Assembly: GCF_018129405.1 (NCBI RefSeq)
Contig: NZ_JAFCLP010000026.1
Location: 20,075-84,074 of the forward strand
DNA length: 64,000 nt
Direction of reading: 5' to 3'
Source of the DNA: Bradyrhizobium iriomotense
Lineage (GTDB): Bacteria > Pseudomonadota > Alphaproteobacteria > Rhizobiales > Xanthobacteraceae
Positions 53,831-63,958 of this stretch are shown in pieces. The notes under the pieces were generated by a model. It had not been told where the DNA came from. It was given only the letters and a program-made list of their open reading frames with translations, and did not search any database. The first letter of the stretch is position 1. Each line of letters begins with the position of its first letter. Position numbers and translations under genes: made by a program.

Positions 53831-54727
53831 CTACTCCTTTACCGCGCCGGTCAGGGACGACACGTAGTAATCCACGAACAGCGAGTAGAAGATCGCGACC
53901 GGCAGCGAGCCGAGCAGCGAGCCCGCCATCAGCGCACCCCATTGGTAGACGTCGCCGGTGACGAGCTCGGTCAGGATCGCGACCGGCACGGTCTTGTTGG
54001 CGCCGCTCTGGATGAAAGCCAGTGCGTAGATGAACTCGTTCCAGGACAGCGTGAAGGAGAAGATGCCGGCCGAGATCAGGCCGGGCACCGCCAGCGGCAG
54101 CGTGATCCGGCGCAGGATCTGGAGCCGCGTCGCGCCATCGACCAGCGCGCATTCCTCGAGCTCGTAGGGGATCGATTTGAAATAGCCGATCAGGAGCCAG
54201 GTGCAGAACGGCACCAGGAAGGTCGGATAGACCAGGATCAGGGCAATCGGCGAGTCGAACAGGCCGAACTGCACCACGACGGTGGCGAGCGGAATGAACA
54301 GGATCGACGGTGGCACGAGATAGGCCAGATAAATGCCGAGGCCGACATAGGGACTGCCGCGGAAGCGCAGGCGTTCGATCGCGTAGGCCGCCAGCGTGCT
54401 CGCGATCAGCGACAGCGTGGTCGAGCCGATCGCGACTAGCATCGTCGTCTTCAGCCAGTGCGGATAGGCGGTGTTGAACAGCAGGTGCTTGATGTGGGCG
54501 AGCGTCGGCGAGGAGATCCAGAACGGGTTGTTCTCCTTGTAGTTCATCAGCTCCGCGTTCGGCTTGAACGAGGTGATCGCCATCCAGTAGAACGGAAACA
54601 GCAGGATCAGCACGAAGCAGCCGAGCGGCAGGTAGATCATCATCAACCGCCGCAGCCCGGAATCCCAGGCCATGGTGTCGGGTGCGGCTTTGGCGACGGC
54701 GGAGCCTTGCGCGACGGTGTCAGTCAT
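53831..54727 (-). CDS. carbohydrate-type ABC permease (MalG-like)
   Basis: A 298-residue MalG-type permease with six membrane segments and an EAA loop ELEECALVDGATRLQILRRITLPLAVPGL. It overlaps the MalF-type gene by 8 bp (start 54727, stop of the other at 54720), indicating coupling. It ends close to repeat copy D. It is the last gene of the operon SBP, MalF-like, MalG-like. Confidence 0.91.
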   Translation of the reverse strand: MTDTVAQGSAVAKAAPDTMAWDSGLRRLMMIYLPLGCFVLILLFPFYWMAITSFKPNAELMNYKENNPFWISSPTLAHIKHLLFNTAYPHWLKTTMLVAIGSTTLSLIASTLAAYAIERLRFRGSPYVGLGIYLAYLVPPSILFIPLATVVVQFGLFDSPIALILVYPTFLVPFCTWLLIGYFKSIPYELEECALVDGATRLQILRRITLPLAVPGLISAGIFSFTLSWNEFIYALAFIQSGANKTVPVAILTELVTGDVYQWGALMAGSLLGSLPVAIFYSLFVDYYVSSLTGAVKE

Positions 54728-55676
54728 TGGCCTCTCCCTGCTGCCATTTGCGGCGCGCCAGGCCGAAATAGGAGAACAGCGTCGCGAACACCAGGAACGG
54801 GATCATCGACACTGCGATCGCAGCGCCCTCGCCGAGCTCGCCGCCGGCGATGCCGCGCTGGAACGCCAGCGTTGCCAGCAGGTGGGTCGAGTTCACGGGC
54901 CCGCCGCGGGTGATGGCGTAGACGAGCTGGAAGTCGGTGAAGGTGAAGATGATCGAGAACGTCATGACGATGGCGAGGATCGGCATCATCATCGGGAAGG
55001 TGATGTAGCGGAAGCGCTGCCAGGCGCTGGCGCCGTCGAGCATCGCAGCCTCGTAGAGCGAGGGCGAGATGGTCTGCAGGCCCGCCAGCAGCGAGATCGC
55101 GACGAAGGGAATGCCGCGCCAGATGTTGGCTGCGATCAGCGAGAACCGCGCCGGCCAGGGCGAGCCGAGGAAGTCGATATTGCTCGACCTCCAGTGCAGC
55201 ACGTCGACCAAAAGGTACGAGATGATCGAGAATTGCGGATCGTAGATCCACCAGAACGCCAGCGCCGAGAGCACGGTCGGCACGATCCAGGGCAACAGCA
55301 CGATGGCGCGCAGCACGCTCTTGAACGGGAAATGGTTGTTGAGCAATAGCGCGAGCCAGAAGCCGAGCGCGAACTTCCCGAACGTCGCGACCGCCGTGTA
55401 GAACACGCTGTAGAACACCGCGTTCCACCACAAGGGATCGGTGAGCAGGTACTGGAAGTTCTCGAGGCCGACGAAGATGCCGCGCCGCCCGATCGTGGTG
55501 TCGGTGAAGGCGAGCCAGATGCCAAGGCCGAGCGGATAGGTCAGGAACACCGCGAGCAGCCCGAGCGCCGGCGCAAGGCACATCGCGATCAGGAACGGCT
55601 TGTAGTCGAACAGCCGCACCAGCCAGTTCGGCTGCCGGGCCACGACGCTGTGCGTTGAAAGAGTGGTTACGGACAT
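54720..55676 (-). CDS. carbohydrate-type ABC permease (MalF-like)
   Basis: A 318-residue permease of MalF type; EAA loop LYEAAMLDGASAWQRFRYITFPMMMPIL. AAAGAG precedes ATG 55676. No ATPase gene is in the operon, as with the importer at 19.4-22.6 kb. A palindromic repeat lies between it and the binding-protein gene. Confidence 0.91.
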   Translation of the reverse strand: MSVTTLSTHSVVARQPNWLVRLFDYKPFLIAMCLAPALGLLAVFLTYPLGLGIWLAFTDTTIGRRGIFVGLENFQYLLTDPLWWNAVFYSVFYTAVATFGKFALGFWLALLLNNHFPFKSVLRAIVLLPWIVPTVLSALAFWWIYDPQFSIISYLLVDVLHWRSSNIDFLGSPWPARFSLIAANIWRGIPFVAISLLAGLQTISPSLYEAAMLDGASAWQRFRYITFPMMMPILAIVMTFSIIFTFTDFQLVYAITRGGPVNSTHLLATLAFQRGIAGGELGEGAAIAVSMIPFLVFATLFSYFGLARRKWQQGEAND

Positions 55677-55706
55677 CGGGCTCTTTGTCTTTTCAGGGCT
55701 TCAAGG

Positions 55707-55808
55707 TCATTCCGGGGCGATGCGCAGCATCGAACTATGGTGCGCAATTGCGCACCTGAGAATCTCGAGATTCCGGGTCTGGTGCTTGCGCACCATCCCG
55801 GAATGACG
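55707..55808. repeat. extragenic repeat between binding-protein and permease genes
   Basis: TCATTCCGGGGCGATGC at the left and GGTGCGCACC-type arms lead to ATCCCGGAATGACG at the right; an internal 16-base palindrome GTGCGCAATTGCGCAC is at 55740-55755. Belongs to the family at 19281 and 34760. Confidence 0.85.
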
Positions 55809-55851
55809 GCTTGTCATTGCTCGGCACAATGACGTCCGTCGTGCTTGCTCC

Positions 55852-57195
55852 TCAACGGCCCTGCCGCCGGAAGTACCGCTTGCAGCGCTGCTCGGCTTCC
55901 GCGGCCGCGGCCTCCGGCGTCGCCGCCCCGGTGGCGACCGAGGCGAACATTTGCACCGTCACATAGTCCGCGCGAACAGCGCCGGTGGCAGTCGAGATTG
56001 GCCCCTTGTAGCCGGCGTAATAGGTGTTGTTCATCGTGTTCTTGAAGATCGCGACCTTGGGATCGCCCTTCCACACCGCTGCATCGGCATAGGCCGCGAG
56101 CGGTTGCGACCAGTAACCGCTGTTGGCGTTGAGCCACGGCTCGTACTGGTCCTTCTCCAGCATGAATTGCAGGAAGGCTTTGGCCGCGTTGGGATAGGGG
56201 CTGTGCTTGAACACCATGGCGTTCAGCGTCAGTCCCGACATCGGCGGCCTCGGCGCAAGACCCTTCGGCAGCAACTGATGCTCGGAGTCTTCGGCGATGG
56301 AAGCAGTCGCCGGGTCGTTCTTGAGCGAGAAGTACAGCGAGACGCCGTTGGCCGTCAGCGAGATCTCCTGCGAGGAATAGGCGCGGTTGTTGCTGACGTC
56401 GTTCCAGGACGGCGTGCCGGCGATGAAGGTCGGATAGAGCTCCTTGACGTACTTCAGCGCCGCGATGGTTTCCTTGCTGTTGATGGTGACATTGCCTTCC
56501 TCATCCAGCAGCGCGGCATTGTGCGACCACATCATCCAGTCCGCGAAGCCGTTGCCGTCGCCCACGGCGTTGCCCAGCGCAAAGCCCGCGGGCTTGCCGG
56601 CCTGGTGCAGCTTCTTGCAGAGGTCCAGGAACCCGGCATGGTCTTCCGGTACCTTGTCGAACCCGACTGATTTGAGGACCGACTTGCGATAGATCAGAGG
56701 GCCGGCAGTAGCCCCGAACGGGAGCCCGATCCAGGTGTCGCTCTTGGCCTTCTTGCCATAGGCCTTCGCAAGGTTCTGCCAGCCGCCGTATTTTTTGCCG
56801 AGATAGTCGGCGACGTCGGTGAGCTCGATCAGCTTGTCGATGTAAATGTGCGGCGCGTCGGAGAAGCCGATGATGATGTCGGGGCCGGCGCCGGAATTCG
56901 AGGTCACCGCGGTCTGCTGGTTGATGTCTTCCCAGCCGACGAAGTCGACCTTGACCTCGACCCCGGTGTCCTTGGTGAACTTTGCCGCGTTGGCGCGGAA
57001 CACGTCCTCGTCGGCCTGGACGAAGCGCACCGGGCGCAGCATGCGCAAGGACGCGCCCTTCTCGATGTCGCGCTTGGGTGCCGCTACGTCGGCGGCTTTG
57101 ATATTGGATGTTTGCGCTGCAGCACCGGTGGCCGCGAGCGTTGCAGCGGACAGGCCCAGCGCCAAGGCATCACGACGTGTGATGTCGTTCCTCAT
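55852..57195 (-). CDS. Tat-exported sugar-type solute-binding protein
   Basis: A 447-residue solute-binding family 1 protein, exported by Tat (TRRDALALGLSAATLAATGAAA-QT). Typical text: LRPVRFVQADEDVFRANAAKFTKDTGVEVKVDFVGWEDINQQTAVTSNSGAGPDIIIGFSDAPHIY. ATG 57195 follows GGGAGG; the frame to 57375 is open without support. It feeds the MalF/MalG pair. The neighbouring hydroxyacid dehydrogenase suggests a sugar acid or polyol ligand, which is inference. Confidence 0.9.
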   Translation of the reverse strand: MRNDITRRDALALGLSAATLAATGAAAQTSNIKAADVAAPKRDIEKGASLRMLRPVRFVQADEDVFRANAAKFTKDTGVEVKVDFVGWEDINQQTAVTSNSGAGPDIIIGFSDAPHIYIDKLIELTDVADYLGKKYGGWQNLAKAYGKKAKSDTWIGLPFGATAGPLIYRKSVLKSVGFDKVPEDHAGFLDLCKKLHQAGKPAGFALGNAVGDGNGFADWMMWSHNAALLDEEGNVTINSKETIAALKYVKELYPTFIAGTPSWNDVSNNRAYSSQEISLTANGVSLYFSLKNDPATASIAEDSEHQLLPKGLAPRPPMSGLTLNAMVFKHSPYPNAAKAFLQFMLEKDQYEPWLNANSGYWSQPLAAYADAAVWKGDPKVAIFKNTMNNTYYAGYKGPISTATGAVRADYVTVQMFASVATGAATPEAAAAEAEQRCKRYFRRQGR

Positions 57196-57281
57196 CAGTA
57201 CCTCCCTATATATGTTCCCTTCCCGGCGTTGATCGCCGGTGAAGGGCCGTTCCGTTCTTCGGCGCGTTTGGCGCCGGCCGC

Positions 57282-58325
57282 CTAGCTGTTCGGTCCGCGA
57301 TCCATGCTGACGGGCTGCCAGCGGCGGAGCGCGGTGCTCTGCAGCACCGACGGATTGACGCAGCTTACCGGCCACATGCCCTGAAGCACCAGTGACAATT
57401 CGTAGCCCACGCGGCGCTTGCGCGCCTCGTCGAACCGTGCCGAGGCCGAGGCGACATGGGCGCTCAGCGTCACGTTCTCCATGCCGAGCAGCGGATTGTT
57501 GTGCGAGGGCGGCTCCTTCTCCAGCACGTCGAGGGCGGCGTGCGCGATCCAGCCTTCCTGCAGCGCCTTGATCAGGCTCTCCTCGTCCACCGTGGCGCCG
57601 CGGCCGGTGTTGATGAAGATCGAGCCCTTCTTCATCTGCCGGAAGTGCTTCTCGGTCAGCATGTGGTGCACCTCGGGCCGCGCGGGGGCATGCATCGAGA
57701 CGAAGTCGGACTGCGACAGCACCTCGTTCAGCGTCGCGGGGATGACGCCGTGGTCGTACATCAGCGTTTCCTGGATGAAGGGATCGTAGGCCATCATGCG
57801 CAGGCCGAAGGGCGCGGCGCGCTTCGCAACCGCGCGCGCGACGCGGCCGAACGAGATGAAGCCGAGCGTCTGGCCCATCAGCCTCGGTATCTTGAGCAGC
57901 GCCGGCCGGCCCTCGGCCCAGCGGCCGTCGCGCACCATGCGGTCCTGCTCGACCAGTCGGCGGAAACCGGCGAGCAGCAGCATCATGGCGTGGTCGGCGA
58001 CCTCCTCGATGAAGGTGTCGGGAATGTTGGTGACGGGAATGCCGCGGGCAGTGGCGGCCTTGACGTCGACGCTGTCGACGCCGACCGAGCCGAGCGTGAT
58101 GACCTTGCAGCTCTGCAGGCTGTCGATGATGGTCTTGGTGATCGGGATGCCCTTGGCATAGATGGCATCGGCATCCTTCGCGGCGGCGATGAATTCCGCC
58201 TCGTTGGCGGGGGCCTCGACGATCTCGGCATCGATCGGATCGAGCGCTTCGCGCTCGAAGGAATAATCGCTGCCTGCGACCGTGAAGCTCGCGCCCTTCG
58301 GCGTCACCACCCTGTATTTCGGCAT
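57282..58325 (-). CDS. D-2-hydroxyacid dehydrogenase (C-terminal-binding-protein-like)
   Basis: A 347-residue NAD-dependent D-isomer 2-hydroxyacid dehydrogenase. The nucleotide motif reads LGFISFGRVARAVAKR, and the catalytic Arg, Glu and His are in NTGRGATVDEESL, VLEKEPP and SAHVASAS. It should reduce or oxidise a 2-hydroxy- or 2-keto acid. It lies 86 bp upstream of the binding-protein gene, in the same direction, so it may be the first gene of the transport operon. Confidence 0.88.
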   Translation of the reverse strand: MPKYRVVTPKGASFTVAGSDYSFEREALDPIDAEIVEAPANEAEFIAAAKDADAIYAKGIPITKTIIDSLQSCKVITLGSVGVDSVDVKAATARGIPVTNIPDTFIEEVADHAMMLLLAGFRRLVEQDRMVRDGRWAEGRPALLKIPRLMGQTLGFISFGRVARAVAKRAAPFGLRMMAYDPFIQETLMYDHGVIPATLNEVLSQSDFVSMHAPARPEVHHMLTEKHFRQMKKGSIFINTGRGATVDEESLIKALQEGWIAHAALDVLEKEPPSHNNPLLGMENVTLSAHVASASARFDEARKRRVGYELSLVLQGMWPVSCVNPSVLQSTALRRWQPVSMDRGPNS

Positions 58326-58576
58326 TTCCTGCTCCCGATTTGGTTTCTTGTTGTGACCCGGCCTTCTCCCGGGCCTTTGCGTCTTTTACGCGAAATCGAG
58401 CCGGGTGCGTACAATTGCCGGTTGTCTGGAGCGATGAATATTGCCGGTTTCGCCGGCATTCTCGGGGCTTCTACGGAGGCGCGTAAGTAACTTGCTAAGG
58501 GTCGCTCCCTAAAAGTTGATTCAATTTCGATCGATTCACTCGCGTGCCCGTATCCCTTTTTCGCCGGAGCTATCCC

Positions 58577-60262
58577 GTGAAGTTGAGCAATCTGAAGATC
58601 GCCCCCAAGCTTGGCATCCTTGTCGGCGTCACCTTGTTCGGCCTTTGCATCTCCGGAGTTCTCGCCGGTTATCTGATGAAGCGCGAGATGGTGAATGCGC
58701 GCATCGACCAGACCAAGGCGATCGTCGAGCTGGCCCGCAACTATGCGGCGACGCTGATGAAGCGGGTCAATGCCGGCGAAATGACCAAGGACGCCGCGTT
58801 TGCCGACCTGCGCCGCTACGGCAACGCGATGACTTACGACAAGGGCTCCGGCTATCTGTTCGGCACCACCTATGACGGCATCACGCAGCTTGCGCCCGAT
58901 CCGAAGGTGATCGGCCAGAACCGCATGGACGTGGAGACGAATGGACGCAAGCTGTCGCGCGAGATCATGGACGGGGTCAAGGCCAACGGCGACACCCTGC
59001 TGTTCTATGAATATATGAAGCCCGGCCAGGACAAGCCCATCCGCAAGCTCGGCTATGCGGTCGCCGTCCCCGGCTTCGAGATGTATCTCGGCACGGGTGC
59101 CTATCTCGAGGACATCGACGAGAAGATGGGCCCGGTCTACTGGCTGCTCGGCTTTGCCATGCTCGGCATCGTCATCGTTGCCGGCAGCGTCGCCTGGATG
59201 ATCGGTCGCAGCATCAGCCGTCCGCTGGCGCTGCTCGGCATGCGCATGAAGGATCTCGCCGACGGCAAGCTCGAGGGCGACATTCCCGGCGTCGGCCGCG
59301 GCGACGAGGTCGGCGCGATGGCCGCCACCGTCCAGATCTTCAAGGACAACGCGGTCCGCATCCGCGACCTCGAGAAGACCGAGTCGGACGCGAAGGAGCG
59401 CGCCGCGGCGGAACGTCGCAGCGCCATGGAAGAGATCGCCAACGACTTCGAGCGCAGCGTCAACGGCATCGTCCGCTCGGTCTCCTCGGCCGCAGCCGGC
59501 ATGCAGACCACGGCGCAATCGATGACCGCGACCGCGAGCGATGCCTCCTCGCGTGCCGCAACGGTCGGCGCGGCCTCGCAAAAGGCCTCCGGCAATGTCG
59601 GCACCGTTGCGGCGGCTGCCGAGGAGCTGTCGAGCTCGGTTGCGGAAATCTCCCGCCAGGTGACGCGCTCGACCGAAGTTGCGAGCCGTGCCGTCAGCGA
59701 TGCCGAGCGCACCAACGCCACGGTGCAGGAGCTCTCCACCGGTGCCGAGAAGATCGGCGAGGTGGTCAAGCTCATTCACTCGATCGCGGCGCAGACCAAT
59801 CTCCTGGCGCTCAACGCCACCATCGAGGCGGCGCGCGCCGGCGAGTCCGGTCGCGGCTTCGCCGTCGTCGCCTCCGAGGTCAAGGCGCTCGCCAACCAGA
59901 CCGCCAAGGCGACCGAGGAGATCTCGGCCCAGGTCGCGGCGATGCAGACCTCGACCACCGACGCTGTCGCCGCCATCGGCGGCATCACCCAGACCATCGC
60001 CGAGATGAGCGAGATCACGGCGGGCATTTCCGCCTCGATCGAGCAGCAGGGCGAGGCGACGCGCGAGATCGCCCGCAACATCCAGTCGGTCGCCGCTGGC
60101 TCGAGCGAGATCAACGCCAATATCGGCAGCGTCACCTCGGCCGCGGAAGCAACCGGCACGGCGGCGAGCGACGTGCTCACCAACGCACGCGAGCTGGACA
60201 GCCAATCCGGCGCGTTGCGCAACGCGGTGGACGGCTTCCTCGCCAAGGTGCGGGCGGCGTAA
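58577..60262 (+). CDS. methyl-accepting chemotaxis protein with periplasmic cache domain
   Basis: A 561-residue chemoreceptor: TM1 near residues 12-34, a single cache domain ([28 protein letters not shown]) to about 180, TM2 near 190-210, HAMP to about 265, and the long signalling helix hairpin with its [36 protein letters not shown] tip. GTG 58577 ([10 protein letters not shown]) follows GGAG and gives a normal N-terminus; GTG 58544 is an alternative. No che genes are near. Confidence 0.92.
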   Translation: MKLSNLKIAPKLGILVGVTLFGLCISGVLAGYLMKREMVNARIDQTKAIVELARNYAATLMKRVNAGEMTKDAAFADLRRYGNAMTYDKGSGYLFGTTYDGITQLAPDPKVIGQNRMDVETNGRKLSREIMDGVKANGDTLLFYEYMKPGQDKPIRKLGYAVAVPGFEMYLGTGAYLEDIDEKMGPVYWLLGFAMLGIVIVAGSVAWMIGRSISRPLALLGMRMKDLADGKLEGDIPGVGRGDEVGAMAATVQIFKDNAVRIRDLEKTESDAKERAAAERRSAMEEIANDFERSVNGIVRSVSSAAAGMQTTAQSMTATASDASSRAATVGAASQKASGNVGTVAAAAEELSSSVAEISRQVTRSTEVASRAVSDAERTNATVQELSTGAEKIGEVVKLIHSIAAQTNLLALNATIEAARAGESGRGFAVVASEVKALANQTAKATEEISAQVAAMQTSTTDAVAAIGGITQTIAEMSEITAGISASIEQQGEATREIARNIQSVAAGSSEINANIGSVTSAAEATGTAASDVLTNARELDSQSGALRNAVDGFLAKVRAA

Positions 60263-60278
60263 ATTCTTGCGCTGAATT

Positions 60279-60316
60279 CGTAGGGTGGGCAAAGACGCGA
60301 AAGCGTCGTGCCCACC
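60279..60316. repeat. GGGTGGGC hairpin repeat
   Basis: GGTGGGCAAAGACGC pairs with GCGTCGTGCCCACC. It is a shorter relative of 30414-30508 and lies 17 bp past the chemoreceptor stop. Confidence 0.7.
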
Positions 60317-60350
60317 TTTTTTTTGAGTTTGTCGTCTGTCATGCCCCGCC

Positions 60351-60453
60351 TAGAGCATGATCCGGAAAAGTGCGCAGCGGTTTTCCGAAAAGATCATGCT
60401 CAAACAATAACCTAAAGCGCGATGACGATTCATCGCAATCTCATCGCGCTTTA
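60351..60453. repeat. 103-bp nested palindromic repeat, copy E
   Basis: Starts TAGAGCATGATCCGG and ends ATCGCGCTTTAG with the two hairpin blocks. It stands alone in a gap of 670 bp between two genes, so it is not at a gene end. Confidence 0.9.
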
Positions 60454-60932
60454 GTGCGCAATTGCGCACGGGGGGCGGGGCATCCAGTACGCCGCGGCCT
60501 CTCGGCTCTAGCCTCGCTGTCTGAATACTGGATCGCCCGCCCCAGCGCGCTATTGCGCACAAGGCGGGCGATGACGGCGTCCTGTGACTCTCACTGTTTC
60601 TCGATGCCCGCTTGCGTGCATTGTCGAACGATTACGATGTGCCGCGCGCCAATTCGATTCCCTTTCGGGATGACAGCAGCTTTTGCCGCATGCTGGAAAT
60701 TGGAACTTCTGCGCCGCACTACGGTGTTACCCATACGCATTTTGCAATTGTTTCTTGTCGCGCGCGCTTGCATCCAAATCGAGTTCGGCATTGCTCGCGC
60801 GCGTATCGCGAGGCCGACGATGAGGGCAGAAGCGACTCTGGGTGAATTGCAGGTTGTTGTGCGTACAGAAGGTAGTTTCAAGCAAATGATAGGGCCGCCG
60901 TTCCGCGCTGCCTCGAATGGCGAAGGCGCTGG
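60454..60932. other. 479-bp intergenic stretch with palindrome and repeat remnants
   Basis: It begins with the 16-base palindrome GTGCGCAATTGCGCAC (60454-60469). A segment with CATCCAGTACGCCGCGGCC and its loose complement around 60530 resembles another rhizobial repeat. Several open frames exist, none with a ribosome site and coding composition. The final 80 bases probably hold the promoter of the Crp-type gene. Confidence 0.5.
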
Positions 60933-61727
60933 ATGCCTCCCAGCGAGTCGGCCGCAGTGATTCATTCCGGCGCAGTTCGCAATCGCCTTTTGGTCTCACT
61001 GCCGCCGGCGGACTTTGATCTACTCGCGCCCGAGCTTGAGGTGGTCACGCTCGATCAGGACGCGGTGCTGTCGCGAGCGGGTGATCGGGTCGACCACGTC
61101 ATCTTCCCCCATAGCGGGGCCATCTCGTTGATGATCGATATGGCGAACGGGCAGACGGTTGCCACCGCAGCGGTCGGGCGCGAGGGGGCTGTGGGGAGTC
61201 TCTCCGTGCTGGGATCGTCGCCTTCGGCGATTACCGCCGTCGTTCGTGCGGCGGGCACCGCCTCGCGGATGCCCGCGACACGCTTTCACGCCGCCTTCAA
61301 TCAGAGCCCCGCGATCCGCCACGCGGTCCAGACTCACGTTAAGGCGATGCTGGTCCAGTTTCAGTTCGGGCTGGCCTGCAATGCGCTGCATCCGGTCCAG
61401 GCCCGCATGGTGCGTTGGCTGCTCCACCTTCGCGACCGCCTCGATCATGACGTTCTCCCCCTCACGCAGGAGGCATTGTCGCAGATACTCGGTGTCCGAC
61501 GTACGACGGTGACGCTGCTGATGCGCAATCTGCGTGCGTCCGGAGCGATTAGATCCGAGCGACGGGGTCAAATCGAGGTCGACCGGCTGCGGCTCGCGGC
61601 CGCGGCCTGCGAATGCCACGATACGATGCGCCGCGAAGTCGAGCAGATCTTCTCGACGCCTGGCCCGACCCCTGCGTCGCGGGTGCGCAAGGGCATATGG
61701 CCAAGCGAGCGGAGTGACGCCATATGA
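60933..61727 (+). CDS. Crp/Fnr-family transcriptional regulator
   Basis: A 264-residue protein with a divergent cyclic-nucleotide-like sensor (residues about 20-140; VIFPHSGAISLMIDMANGQTVATAAVGREGAVG) and a C-terminal HTH (LPLTQEALSQILGVRRTTVTLLMRNLRASGAIR). It has Cys in the second half (LACNALHP, ACECHD) but no FNR-type N-terminal Cys cluster. It differs from the NnrR-type gene. GAAGG precedes ATG 60933. It stands alone. Confidence 0.85.
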   Translation: MPPSESAAVIHSGAVRNRLLVSLPPADFDLLAPELEVVTLDQDAVLSRAGDRVDHVIFPHSGAISLMIDMANGQTVATAAVGREGAVGSLSVLGSSPSAITAVVRAAGTASRMPATRFHAAFNQSPAIRHAVQTHVKAMLVQFQFGLACNALHPVQARMVRWLLHLRDRLDHDVLPLTQEALSQILGVRRTTVTLLMRNLRASGAIRSERRGQIEVDRLRLAAAACECHDTMRREVEQIFSTPGPTPASRVRKGIWPSERSDAI

Positions 61728-61766
61728 GGCGCTTGCGCGTCGCCTCAAGAGCTTTCCATCCTGCTT

Positions 61767-62744
61767 TCACTGCTTCTCGATCCCCGCGTCCCGGATCAGC
61801 CGTTCCCACAGCACCAGCTGCTCGTTCACGAATTTGCCGAGCTCTTCCGGCGTGCCGGAGAAGGCGTCCATGCCAAGCGTGGCGAGTTGGGCCTTGATCT
61901 CCGGCTTCTCGACGATCTTGCGGATCTCGGCGTTGAGCCGCGTCACGATCTCCTTCGGCATGCCGGCGGGACCGAAATAGCCCTGCCATGACGAGATGTC
62001 GAAATCGGGCACGCCCGCTTCCTGCATCGAGGGCAGGTTCGGCACCAGCGGCGAGCGGTCCTTGGTGGTGACGGCGAGCGCGCGCAGCGCGTTGCCGTTG
62101 ACGTGCGGCAGGCCGGTCAGGATGTCCACGAACATCATCGAGACGCGCCCGCCCATGACGTCGTTGAGCGCCGGCGGCGAGCTCTTGTAGGGCACGTGCA
62201 AGAGGTCGAGCCCGGCATTGTGCGCGAAGGTCGCACCCGACACGATCGCCGAGGACGAGCCCGAGGCGTAGCTCAGCTTGCCCGGATTGGCCTTGCCGTA
62301 GGCGACGAGCTCGCCGACGGTCTTGGCGGGGACCTCGGGGTGAACGACCAGCATGAAGGGCAGGTCGCCGGTGCGGGCGATCGGGGTGAAATCCTTGACC
62401 GGATCGTAAGTCAGGCTCTTGAGCAGATAGGGATTGGCCGAATGCGTGGTGTTGGTCGTCACCAGCAGCGTGTAGCCGTCGGGTGCGGCGCGCGCGACAT
62501 AGGTCGCCGCGAGCATGCCGTTGGCGCCGGCCTTGTTCTCGATCACGATGCCGACGCCGAGCGCCTGCGACAGATGCTGCGAGATGAGCCGCGTCGTGGT
62601 GTCGGTGCCGCTTCCGGCCGCGAACGGCAGCACCAGCGTGATGCTGCGGCTAGGGTAATTGTCGGCCTGCGCGGTGGATGCGGCGGCGAGGCAGAGCGCG
62701 GCCGCGCCGATGGTGCGCAGGTTTCGGGTCAACGCTGAAAGCAT
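61767..62744 (-). CDS. Bug-family (tripartite tricarboxylate) solute-binding protein
   Basis: A 325-residue periplasmic binding protein with signal (LRTIGAAALCLAAASTAQA-DN). The Bug-family blocks YPSRSITLVLPFAAGSGTDTTTRLISQHLSQALGVGIVIENKAGANGMLAATYVARAAPDGYTLLV are clear. Such proteins scavenge carboxylates for TctAB-type transporters, but no tct genes are near, as is common for orphan Bug proteins. Confidence 0.92.
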   Translation of the reverse strand: MLSALTRNLRTIGAAALCLAAASTAQADNYPSRSITLVLPFAAGSGTDTTTRLISQHLSQALGVGIVIENKAGANGMLAATYVARAAPDGYTLLVTTNTTHSANPYLLKSLTYDPVKDFTPIARTGDLPFMLVVHPEVPAKTVGELVAYGKANPGKLSYASGSSSAIVSGATFAHNAGLDLLHVPYKSSPPALNDVMGGRVSMMFVDILTGLPHVNGNALRALAVTTKDRSPLVPNLPSMQEAGVPDFDISSWQGYFGPAGMPKEIVTRLNAEIRKIVEKPEIKAQLATLGMDAFSGTPEELGKFVNEQLVLWERLIRDAGIEKQ

Positions 62745-62835
62745 GTCTGGTCGTTCCCTCTTTTTTCGTTGGCGGGGAACCTAGCTTCTCTTCGCTGAAA
62801 TCGGAAGGCGGGAGTTTGTCGCCCGCGTGACGGAA

Positions 62836-63771
62836 TTACTTCGCCGCCGGGCCCTGGCGCGAGGCGATCACGACGCCGGCGAGCACCAGGGCGTAGCCGA
62901 TCAGGTGAAAGGGCTGCAGCTTTTCGCCGAGCAGCAGGATCGCCATCGCCGAGCCGAACACCGGCACCAGATGGAAGAACGGTGCGGCCCGGTTCGGGCC
63001 GATCAGCGCGACGCCGCGGTTGAAGAACAGATAGGCCAGCGTCGACGGAAAGATCAGGATGTAGCCGAGCGTTGCCAGCGTCAGCGTATCGAAATGCAGG
63101 ACGCGGCCGCTCATTGCTTCCCAGATCGCGGTGGGCAGCAGCATCATCGCGCCGCAGCAGGTGGTGAAGGACAGAAAAGACAGTTGGTGGATCTTGGGCC
63201 GGCGCGGGATGTAGGCGGAGTAGAGGCCGAACGCGATCAGCGAGGAGGCGAACATGAGATCGCCCCGGTTGAAGCTGATGCCCGCAAGCGCCGCGAGATC
63301 GCCGCGCAGGATGATGATCAGCACGCCGAGCAGCGAGATCGCGATGCCGGCGAGCTGTCCGCCGGTCAGCCGCACGCCGAACAGCACCAGCGACCACAGC
63401 GCCACGAACAGCGGACCTGCCGACTGGATCAGCAGCGCATTCAGCGCCTCGGTGTATTGCATCGCCCAGTACGAGATCGCGTTGTTGAAGGCGAAGCCCA
63501 CCAGCGACAGGAACAGCATCAGCGGCAGGCTCCTGCGCAAGGCGGGCCAGTCGCGCTTCAGATGCGACCAGGCGAACGGCAGCAGGATCAGGAACACGCC
63601 GAACCAGCGGATCGTGGTCATCGTCAGCGGCGGCACATGCGCGCCGACATGGCGCGCGAGCACGATGTTGCCGGCCCAGAACAACGAGCTCAGGCTGAGC
63701 AGCAGATAAGGCTGGTTGTTGAGCCAGCTGGCCGGACTGGCGGCCGGTGGCGCAGGCGAAGCAATCGTCAT
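62836..63771 (-). CDS. EamA-family (drug/metabolite) transporter
   Basis: A 311-residue DMT-superfamily protein with ten membrane segments in two EamA halves (LLLSLSSLFWAGNIVLARHVGAHVPPLTMTTIRWF and LIAFGLYSAYIPRR...LGYILIFPSTLAYLFFNRGV). It is expected to export a small metabolite. ATG 63771 is chosen; an upstream GTG 63819 would add a basic head. No clear operon partner; the Bug gene follows 91 bp later. Confidence 0.88.
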   Translation of the reverse strand: MTIASPAPPAASPASWLNNQPYLLLSLSSLFWAGNIVLARHVGAHVPPLTMTTIRWFGVFLILLPFAWSHLKRDWPALRRSLPLMLFLSLVGFAFNNAISYWAMQYTEALNALLIQSAGPLFVALWSLVLFGVRLTGGQLAGIAISLLGVLIIILRGDLAALAGISFNRGDLMFASSLIAFGLYSAYIPRRPKIHQLSFLSFTTCCGAMMLLPTAIWEAMSGRVLHFDTLTLATLGYILIFPSTLAYLFFNRGVALIGPNRAAPFFHLVPVFGSAMAILLLGEKLQPFHLIGYALVLAGVVIASRQGPAAK

Positions 63772-63958
63772 GGGTGTCGGATACAACTTGCGCCGGATCG
63801 GCGTGATGACACAAGTCACGCCGCCGCAATGCTACAATGCGCGAGTGAGCCGCGGAGTGGCGCCAGCGGCTAATATGTTGGACGCAGCCTTGATGCAGTG
63901 CGCTCTTTCCCTCTCCCCTTGTGGGCTACGAGATTCACACATTTCGGAGGCTCCAACC

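Noticed and set aside
58304-60292. 662-residue minus-strand open frame over the chemoreceptor gene
   Set aside because: High GC content gives long antisense frames. The composition is Arg/Asp/Gly/Ala-rich without domain pattern, while the plus strand has an obvious chemoreceptor.
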